11,187 nt of DNA from Hyphomicrobiales bacterium (lineage in GTDB: Bacteria; Pseudomonadota; Alphaproteobacteria; Rhizobiales; Rhizobiaceae): positions 1-11,187 of the forward strand of contig JAATGD010000001.1 of assembly GCA_015654965.1 (NCBI GenBank). Reading direction: 5' to 3'. This document shows positions 6,334 to 11,187 of the stretch, one piece after another. Every line of letters begins with the position of its first letter. Position 1 is the first letter of the stretch. A program made the translations under genes and the position numbers. The notes beneath the pieces were generated by a model. It was not told the DNA's origin. It did no database searches and saw only the letters and a list, made by a program, of their open reading frames with translations.

Positions 6334-7206
6334 TCAAGTGCGATCCGTCTCATCACGTATCCAGCGCACACTGAAATTTGCTCCGTCATCCTCGGCAAGC
6401 AAGGTGGTAAGGCACGGAAGCAGGCTTTGCATCTCACTTTCCAGTGTATAGGGCGGATTGACGACGATCATGCCGGTGCCGTCAAGGCGCGGCTCACTCG
6501 ATAGTGCACGAATCGCAACGTCGATCTGCATGATCTTCGGGATGCCGCTTTCGCGAAGCCTTTTGGCAAAGCGTTCGGTTTCGCGCCGGTCCTTGATCGG
6601 ATACCACAGCGCATAGGTGCCGCCGCCAAAACGCTTATGAGCCTTGATCAGACCATCGACGAGACGGTCGAATTCGCCCTCTTTCTCAAAAGGCGGATCG
6701 ACCAGCACGAGGCCGCGCTTTTCCTTGGGCGGCAGATGTGCGCCGAGCGCCAGCCAGCCATCGAGTTCGATCACCCGCACCTGATAATCGCCCTCGAAAC
6801 GTTTGGCGAGTTTTGCCGCATCCTGTGGATGCAGCTCCAGCGCCGACAGGCGGTCCTGCTTGCGCAATAAATGCCGCACAACATATGGCGAACCGGGATA
6901 ATGGCGCAATGATTTGCCATCATTGACAGACCGCACGGTATGAAGATAGGGCGCAAGCAGTTCCAGTGCTGTGGGTTCGATGGCGCCTTTGTCGGCGGCT
7001 TCCATCACGCGCTCGATGCCGCCGACCCATTCGCCGGTCTTGCCCGCTTCCACGCTTTTCAGATCGTAAAGCCCGATACCCGCATGGGTATCGATGACAC
7101 GAAAGGCCTGATCCTTGCGTTTGAGATATTCAATGAGGCGGGCAAGGATGACGTGCTTGACGACATCGGCGAAATTCCCGGCGTGATAGGCGTGACGATA
7201 ATTCAT
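6334..7206 (-). CDS. rlmJ: 23S rRNA (adenine(2030)-N6)-methyltransferase RlmJ
   Basis: RlmJ methylates N6 of A2030 in 23S rRNA using S-adenosylmethionine. The 290-residue product (E. coli RlmJ is 280) opens with the family hallmark MNYRHAYHAGNFADVVKH. The SAM-binding loop is DTHAGIGLYDL (39-49). YPGSP is at 104-108. The catalytic N6-adenine methyltransferase motif is DPPFE (170-174) in place of the general NPPY/DPPY, and VVNPPYTLE appears nearer the C-terminus. The ATG at 7206-7204 is not preceded by a strong ribosome binding site. It stands alone: 99 bases separate its stop from the next minus-strand gene, and upstream it diverges from the transporter gene. Loss of RlmJ in E. coli is mild, so a housekeeping fine-tuning role is expected. 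No unusual features were seen. Confidence 0.95.
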   Translation of the reverse strand: MNYRHAYHAGNFADVVKHVILARLIEYLKRKDQAFRVIDTHAGIGLYDLKSVEAGKTGEWVGGIERVMEAADKGAIEPTALELLAPYLHTVRSVNDGKSLRHYPGSPYVVRHLLRKQDRLSALELHPQDAAKLAKRFEGDYQVRVIELDGWLALGAHLPPKEKRGLVLVDPPFEKEGEFDRLVDGLIKAHKRFGGGTYALWYPIKDRRETERFAKRLRESGIPKIMQIDVAIRALSSEPRLDGTGMIVVNPPYTLESEMQSLLPCLTTLLAEDDGANFSVRWIRDETDRT

Positions 7207-7312
7207 GTCGTGCTTGTTTCACGTCATGAGGATTTCGGCAATATACCGCTGCTCATAATTGTGGCATAGAGCGCTTGTCCCTTGCGACCATCCCTTCCGA
7301 ATCGAGTCTTTC
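7207..7312. promoter_or_regulatory. Divergent promoter region between rlmJ and the EamA transporter
   Basis: 106 bases separate the start codons of two diverging genes, so promoters for both must lie here. On the minus strand, TATATT about 40 bases upstream of the rlmJ ATG could be a -10 box, but no good -35 precedes it. Nothing convincing was found for the plus-strand gene. Confidence 0.4.
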
Positions 7313-8158
7313 ATGTCCGGCAGTGTTTTGCTCATCGTGCTTTGCGGCGCATTTTTTCATGCAAGCTGGAATGCGATCGTCAAAGGCAGCGGCGACAAGT
7401 TTTTCAGCGCGGCTGGTATCGTTGGTGCCGCCGGTCTGATCTCCGTGTTCTTCTTGCCCTTCCTGCCACTGCCGCGCCCGGAAAGCTGGATTTTTCTGCT
7501 GCTTTCGACTGTGTGTCAGATTTTTTATATGGCACTCGTCGTTGCCGCTTATAAATCCGGCGACATGAGCGAAGCCTATCCGATCATGCGTGGCACGCCG
7601 CCTCTGCTGGTGGCGCTGGCAAGCGCGCCCCTGATCGGCGAGGTGATGGGCTGGAAAAGCTGGATCGGCATCGCGCTCATTTGCGCGGGCGTTCTGGCCA
7701 TGGCGCTGGAATCGCGGCGGCGCAACGCCACGACATCGTCGCGCACGGCACTTCTCGCGCTATCCAATGCCGGTTTTATCGCCGGTTATACGATTATCGA
7801 TGGCATGGGTGTGCGCGTCTCGGGCAATCCGGTTTCCTATACGCTGTGGATTTTCCTGCTCAACGCTTTTCCGTTGAACATGTGGGCGCTTTACCGCGAA
7901 CCGGATCGATATGTCCATTATGTCGGTACTCGCTGGAAAATGCTGCTGATTGGCGGAGTTGGCACGCTGGCGTCTTATGGTCTGGCGCTCTGGGCCATGA
8001 CCATGGCGCCCATTGCGGTCGTTGCGGCGCTGCGTGAGACGGCAATCCTGTTCGGGGTGATCATCTCTGCCGTGGTGCTCAAGGAAAAGGTTGGTTTGCC
8101 GCGTTTTCTGGCCGCAAGCCTGATTGTCTTGGGGGCCATCACGCTCAGGATTGCATAA
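7313..8158 (+). CDS. EamA/DMT-superfamily membrane transporter
   Basis: A 281-residue polytopic inner-membrane protein of the drug/metabolite transporter superfamily, made of two EamA repeats with about ten hydrophobic helices and almost no loops. The first repeat (about 1-130) has an early FFHASWNAIVKGS helix end and the strongly conserved YKSGDMSEAYPIMRGTPPLL. The second (about 145-281) contains ALWAMTMAPIAVVAALRETAI and ends with VVLKEKVGLPRFLAAS before a last helix, the standard EamA C-terminal pattern. The frame is open back to a TTG at 7259, but I chose the ATG at 7313, where the hydrophobic first helix starts; its ribosome binding site is weak. The substrate cannot be read from the sequence; family members export amino acids, metabolites or drugs. 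The molybdoenzyme gene begins 70 bases downstream on the same strand without an obvious terminator, so joint transcription is possible. Confidence 0.9.
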   Translation: MSGSVLLIVLCGAFFHASWNAIVKGSGDKFFSAAGIVGAAGLISVFFLPFLPLPRPESWIFLLLSTVCQIFYMALVVAAYKSGDMSEAYPIMRGTPPLLVALASAPLIGEVMGWKSWIGIALICAGVLAMALESRRRNATTSSRTALLALSNAGFIAGYTIIDGMGVRVSGNPVSYTLWIFLLNAFPLNMWALYREPDRYVHYVGTRWKMLLIGGVGTLASYGLALWAMTMAPIAVVAALRETAILFGVIISAVVLKEKVGLPRFLAASLIVLGAITLRIA

Positions 8159-8228
8159 TTTCGTCGCATATCGCCCGCTTGGCAAAATATTCGTTCCTGC
8201 GATCATGCCTCTGCGCTAAAAAGACGGG

Positions 8229-10361
8229 ATGAACAAGCAAGCCACCCTTTCCAACACACGGGCCAATATCAGGATCGGCCATTCCGCCTGTCCGCATGAT
8301 TGCCCGTCCACCTGTGCGCTCGATATCGAGTTGCTCGATGAACGCACCATCGGGCGCGTGCGCGGCGCGAAGGACAATAGCTACACGGCGGGTGTCATTT
8401 GCGCCAAGGTGGCGCGTTATGCCGAGCGCGTTCATCATCCTGACCGGCTCAAACATCCGCTCATCCGTGTGGGTGCGAAAGGTGAGGGCACATGGAAACA
8501 GGCATCGTGGGAGGCGGCGCTTGACCTGATTGCCGAGCGGTTTCTCAAGGTAGAAGAACGCTATGGCAGCGAAAGCGTCTGGCCTTATTATTATGCCGGA
8601 ACCATGGGGCTGGTGCAGCGCGATTCCATAAACCGGCTGCGCTTTGCCAAGCGCTATTCCAACCAGTTCGACAGTTTTTGCACCAATATGGCATGGACCG
8701 GCTATTTTGCCGGGACCGGCAGCCTGACTGGACCCGATCCGCGCGAGATCGCCAAATCCGATTGCGTGGTGATCTGGGGCACCAATGCCGCCGCCACGCA
8801 GGTCAATGTCATGACTCATGCCCTGCGCGCCCGAAAGGAGCGCGGTGCAAAGATCGTCGTTATCGATGTCTATGCCAATGCCACCGTGCGTCAGGCCGAT
8901 ATGGGGATTGTGCTTAAGCCCTGCACCGATGGCGCTTTTGCCTGTGCGGTCATGCATGTGCTGTTTCGTGACGGGCTTGCGGATTGGGATTATCTCAATC
9001 GCTATACAGACGACCCGAAGGGGCTGGAGGCGCATCTTGCGAGCCGCACACCATCATGGGCGTCCGCCATTACGGGACTGAGCGTCGAGGAAATCGAGGC
9101 TTTTGCGCATCTCATCGGCAAGACCAAGCGCACCTTCTTCCGTCTTGGCTATGGCTTTACCCGCCAGCGCAATGGCGCGGTCAGCATGCATGCCGCAGCC
9201 TCCATTGCCTGTGTGACGGGTGCCTTTCAATATGAAGGTGGCGGTGCGTTCCATTCCAATGCCGGTATTTTCCGCATGGACAAGGAAGAGATCGAAGGCC
9301 GCTCGATGCAGGACAAGAGCATCCGCTTTCTCGACCAGTCAAAAATCGGGCGCATCCTGACGGGGGATGCCGAAGCGCTTTATGGCGGCCCGCCCGTCAC
9401 CGCCATGCTGATCCAGAACACCAATCCGATGAACGTGACGCCCGAACAGCGTCTGGTGCGCAAAGGTTTTGCGCGTGAAGACCTGTTTGTCGCAGTCCAC
9501 GAGCAGTTCATGACCGACACGGCCAAAATGGCCGATGTTGTCCTGCCTGCCACAACTTTTCTTGAGCATGACGATATTTATCGCGGCGGCGGGCAGCAGC
9601 ATGTGGTGCTGGGACCGCAACTGATCGAACCCTTGGCCGAAGCGCGCCCGAATATTTATGTCATCAATCAACTCGCGGACCGTCTGGGCATCGGGCATCT
9701 GCCCGGCTTCCATGTCGATGCGCGCAGGCTGATCGACAATATGAATGAAAAGAGCGACTTGCCGCATTTCGATGAATTACAGGAAAAGCGCTTTGTCGAT
9801 TTGCAACCCTCTTTTGAAAAATCCCATTATCTCAATGGCTTCAACTGGCCGGATAAAAAATTCCGCTTTCGTCCCGACTGGACTGGCAGCCCGTCCCCCA
9901 ACAAGCCACCGGAAGTGATGGGGCTGCAAGGACCGTTCGAGAGCATGCCGCAATTCCCCGATCATTGGGCGGCGATCGAAGAGGCCGATGAGGCGCATCC
10001 CTTCCGCATGACGACATCGCCCGCGCATAATTTCCTCAATTCCACCTTTGCCGAAACCGCGACCTCCATTGCCAAGGAAATCCGCCCCGAACTCATCATT
10101 CATCCCGAGGACGCGGCGGAACTCGGTATTGAACATGGCGAGCGCATCGAGATCGGCAACGAGCGTGGCGAACTGGTGCTGCATGCCGTCTTGCGCGAAG
10201 GGCAAAAGCGCGGCGTTGTGGTGTCAGAGGGGATTTTCCCCAATTCCGCCTTCGAGCGCGGCGAGGGAATCAATACGCTGGTCGGTGCGCAATCGGCGGC
10301 CCCTTATGGCGGGCTTGCGGTGCATGACACCAAAATCTGGATCCGGAAAATCACCCAATAA
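8229..10361 (+). CDS. Molybdopterin oxidoreductase, DMSO-reductase superfamily, with N-terminal 4Fe-4S site
   Basis: A 710-residue molybdenum enzyme with a bis-MGD cofactor. The N-terminal 4Fe-4S domain has Cys21, 25, 29 and 58 (CPHDCPSTC, then GVICAKVARY), the C-x3-C-x3-C-x28-C pattern. The molybdopterin oxidoreductase domain spans about 70-500, with LIRVGAKGEGTWKQASWEAAL, VIWGTNAAATQ and the hallmark MADVVLPATTFLEHDDIYR. Cys151 in FDSFCTNMAW is a plausible Mo ligand, by position only. The C-terminal dinucleotide-binding domain (about 590-710) includes LIIHPEDAAELGIEHGERIEI and the ending APYGGLAVHDTKIWIRK. There is no Tat signal (no RR motif; the N-terminus is MNKQATLSNT), so it should be cytoplasmic. 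No iron-sulfur or membrane-anchor subunit, and no dedicated chaperone gene, is beside it. The substrate is unknown; general annotation as a formate-dehydrogenase/BisC-like enzyme is not justified further. A 15-bp-stem terminator abuts the stop. Confidence 0.92.
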   Translation: MNKQATLSNTRANIRIGHSACPHDCPSTCALDIELLDERTIGRVRGAKDNSYTAGVICAKVARYAERVHHPDRLKHPLIRVGAKGEGTWKQASWEAALDLIAERFLKVEERYGSESVWPYYYAGTMGLVQRDSINRLRFAKRYSNQFDSFCTNMAWTGYFAGTGSLTGPDPREIAKSDCVVIWGTNAAATQVNVMTHALRARKERGAKIVVIDVYANATVRQADMGIVLKPCTDGAFACAVMHVLFRDGLADWDYLNRYTDDPKGLEAHLASRTPSWASAITGLSVEEIEAFAHLIGKTKRTFFRLGYGFTRQRNGAVSMHAAASIACVTGAFQYEGGGAFHSNAGIFRMDKEEIEGRSMQDKSIRFLDQSKIGRILTGDAEALYGGPPVTAMLIQNTNPMNVTPEQRLVRKGFAREDLFVAVHEQFMTDTAKMADVVLPATTFLEHDDIYRGGGQQHVVLGPQLIEPLAEARPNIYVINQLADRLGIGHLPGFHVDARRLIDNMNEKSDLPHFDELQEKRFVDLQPSFEKSHYLNGFNWPDKKFRFRPDWTGSPSPNKPPEVMGLQGPFESMPQFPDHWAAIEEADEAHPFRMTTSPAHNFLNSTFAETATSIAKEIRPELIIHPEDAAELGIEHGERIEIGNERGELVLHAVLREGQKRGVVVSEGIFPNSAFERGEGINTLVGAQSAAPYGGLAVHDTKIWIRKITQ

Positions 10362-10394
10362 AAAACCGCGCCGGATGTCTCCGGCGCGGTTTTT
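10361..10394. terminator. Bidirectional intrinsic terminator between convergent genes
   Basis: A perfect 15-bp inverted repeat (10361-10375 and 10380-10394) with loop TGTC. The GC-rich core is flanked by an A run on the left and a T run on the right, so it can stop transcription in both directions. Its first base is the last base of the molybdoenzyme TAA, and it lies about 20 bases past the DUF992 gene stop. Confidence 0.95.
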
Positions 10395-10413
10395 CAATCG
10401 TTCAGGCTTGTAA

Positions 10414-10938
10414 TCAGCCTGCGTAGTTGAGTCTCAATCTGGAAACGCCAACGGCTGCATTGAGGCCACGCTGGCCCTGAATCGAAATTGGCTGCAACGA
10501 AATGGTCTTCCACGAACCACCCGTCAGGATGTTGGTGCCAAAGCCGACGCCAATGGCTGCATTGGCGGATGCACCGACATAACGGCCCTTGAGCGCGCCT
10601 TCGGGGCGAACGGTCGGAGCCCATACGGCCCAGACGACCTTGCCGCCATTGATGAAGCCGATATCCACGCCGAGCTTGGTGATCGTTCCGGTGTAATGCT
10701 CAAGCGGGCCGCGACCGCGATGCGGGCGGAACGTGCAATCCACGTCCTGCTGGCTGCCGATGATGACGCCTATGGCTGGCGAAATATCGCAGCTCAATGT
10801 GCCGACTTCCGAACGTGGCTGCGTGCGGCCCGAGCCGGGAGGTGCCACAAAATCTGCGGCGATGGCCGGAGCGGTGACGGCAAGGCCGGAAATGACGGCC
10901 ATGGCCGAAAGGAAGGAAGTCGAGAAACGGAGAGACAT
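10414..10938 (-). CDS. Exported DUF992 domain-containing protein
   Basis: A 174-residue protein of the DUF992 family, common in Hyphomicrobiales and of unknown function. It has a signal peptide (about 1-28: MSLRFSTSFLSAMAVISGLA, cleavage at AIA-ADF), then a Pro/Gly linker and the DUF992 domain (about 43-170). The domain contains EVGTLSCDISPAIGVIIGSQ, DCTFRP and a glycine-rich beta-type second half (YVGASANAAIGVGFGTNIL), ending in VSRLRLNYAG. Two Cys in the mature part (50 and 68) could pair in the periplasm. The ATG at 10938-10936 has a GAGGA box about eight bases upstream. It is transcribed alone from the AT-rich region to its right and ends at the shared terminator. The repeated glycine/alanine strands suggest an envelope or membrane-associated role, but this is inference. 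Confidence 0.88.
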   Translation of the reverse strand: MSLRFSTSFLSAMAVISGLAVTAPAIAADFVAPPGSGRTQPRSEVGTLSCDISPAIGVIIGSQQDVDCTFRPHRGRGPLEHYTGTITKLGVDIGFINGGKVVWAVWAPTVRPEGALKGRYVGASANAAIGVGFGTNILTGGSWKTISLQPISIQGQRGLNAAVGVSRLRLNYAG

Positions 10939-11107
10939 CGCTTTGTCCTCTTCTGTGAATAGATGTTGTAAAGAGTCGTTCTTCCGACTCGATAACGGTG
11001 AATGCCTATGCAGGTTCCGTTAGGAGCTTCAATTAGGGCTTTTTACGGAAGATTAAAGATTTGTTAATAAAAAAACAGGGTTGTGGCGAATTTGTCGCTT
11101 TTTATGG
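10939..11107 (-). promoter_or_regulatory. AT-rich leader/promoter region of the DUF992 gene
   Basis: 169 bases without a gene. The middle (about 11035-11085) is very AT-rich and probably holds the promoter of the DUF992 gene. A 6-bp hairpin (GAGTCG 10973-10978, CGACTC 10985-10990, 6-base loop) would form in the 5' leader about 35 bases before the start codon. A poor GCGA/TCGC stem near 11084-11096, with a T run further on in the minus direction, might terminate the gene to the right, but it is weak. Confidence 0.45.
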
Positions 11108-11187
11108 TTAAGCGCTGAGCAGCATCGCATCCGGAGCAAGAGGCGCATTTTCGCCTTTTGCAAAGCGTTTGAGCGCCAGCGGATAGA
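11108..11187 (-). CDS. C-terminal end of an unidentified protein
   Basis: A minus-strand open frame enters from the right edge and ends at TAA (11110-11108). The visible last 25 residues begin YPLALKRFAKGE and end DAMLLSA. I do not recognise the family. It is called because the frame is open to the edge, codon use resembles the neighbours (GC-rich third positions, e.g. CTG, GCG, CGC), and the base composition changes sharply to AT-rich right after the stop. The fragment is too short for a function. Confidence 0.45.
   Translation of the reverse strand, partial: YPLALKRFAKGENAPLAPDAMLLSA

Noticed and set aside
8145..9035. A 296-codon minus-strand open frame across the start of the molybdoenzyme gene
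   Set aside because: It is antisense to a well-supported 4Fe-4S/molybdopterin domain and has no recognisable features; GC-rich shadow frame.
1..11187. tRNA or rRNA genes, CRISPR arrays, insertion sequences, prophage or defence genes
   Set aside because: I looked for cloverleaf-like sequences, regularly spaced repeats, transposase or integrase motifs and terminal inverted repeats and saw none. Gene content and composition are uniform and housekeeping in nature.

Overview
The window looks like ordinary chromosomal backbone from an alphaproteobacterium of the order Hyphomicrobiales, most likely Brucella in the broad sense, including the former Ochrobactrum group. The strongest clue is a 213-residue outer-membrane protein that matches Brucella Omp25 along its whole length as I remember it. 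It differs at roughly a tenth of positions from the B. abortus sequence I recall, so a non-classical Brucella/Ochrobactrum species is a better guess than a classical pathogenic one. GC-rich coding sequence, a DUF992 exported protein and a UvrC with an acidic N-terminal extension agree with this.

Layout. (1) 1-3325, minus strand: an SDR reductase with a pteridine-reductase-type active site overlaps uvrC by 4 bases, and pgsA follows after 118 bases and runs off the left edge. (2) 3326-4386: a 367-base gene-free stretch, then omp25 on the plus strand with a strong intrinsic terminator. (3) 4411-6234, minus strand: an exported four-cysteine protein, a secreted RNase T2 and a glutathione S-transferase-like protein are closely spaced and end at their own terminator, facing omp25. 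(4) 6334-7206, minus strand: rlmJ, a 23S rRNA methyltransferase, diverging from the next block. (5) 7313-10361, plus strand: an EamA/DMT-family membrane transporter, then a large cytoplasmic molybdopterin/4Fe-4S oxidoreductase with no visible partner subunits. (6) 10361-10938: a 15-bp perfect-stem terminator shared with a convergent exported DUF992 protein. (7) 11108-11187: the C-terminal end of an unidentified minus-strand gene.

The genes cover DNA repair (UvrC), phospholipid synthesis (PgsA), envelope (Omp25, DUF992), RNA handling (RNase T2, RlmJ) and redox metabolism (SDR, GST, molybdoenzyme). I saw no mobile element, tRNA, rRNA, CRISPR array or phage gene, and no clear sign of recent transfer. 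No convincing undescribed system stands out. The most interesting leads are the PTR1-like reductase translationally coupled to uvrC, the orphan molybdoenzyme next to a transporter, the exported Cys protein/RNase T2/GST gene set, and a 16-bp tandem duplication at the RNase T2-GST junction.
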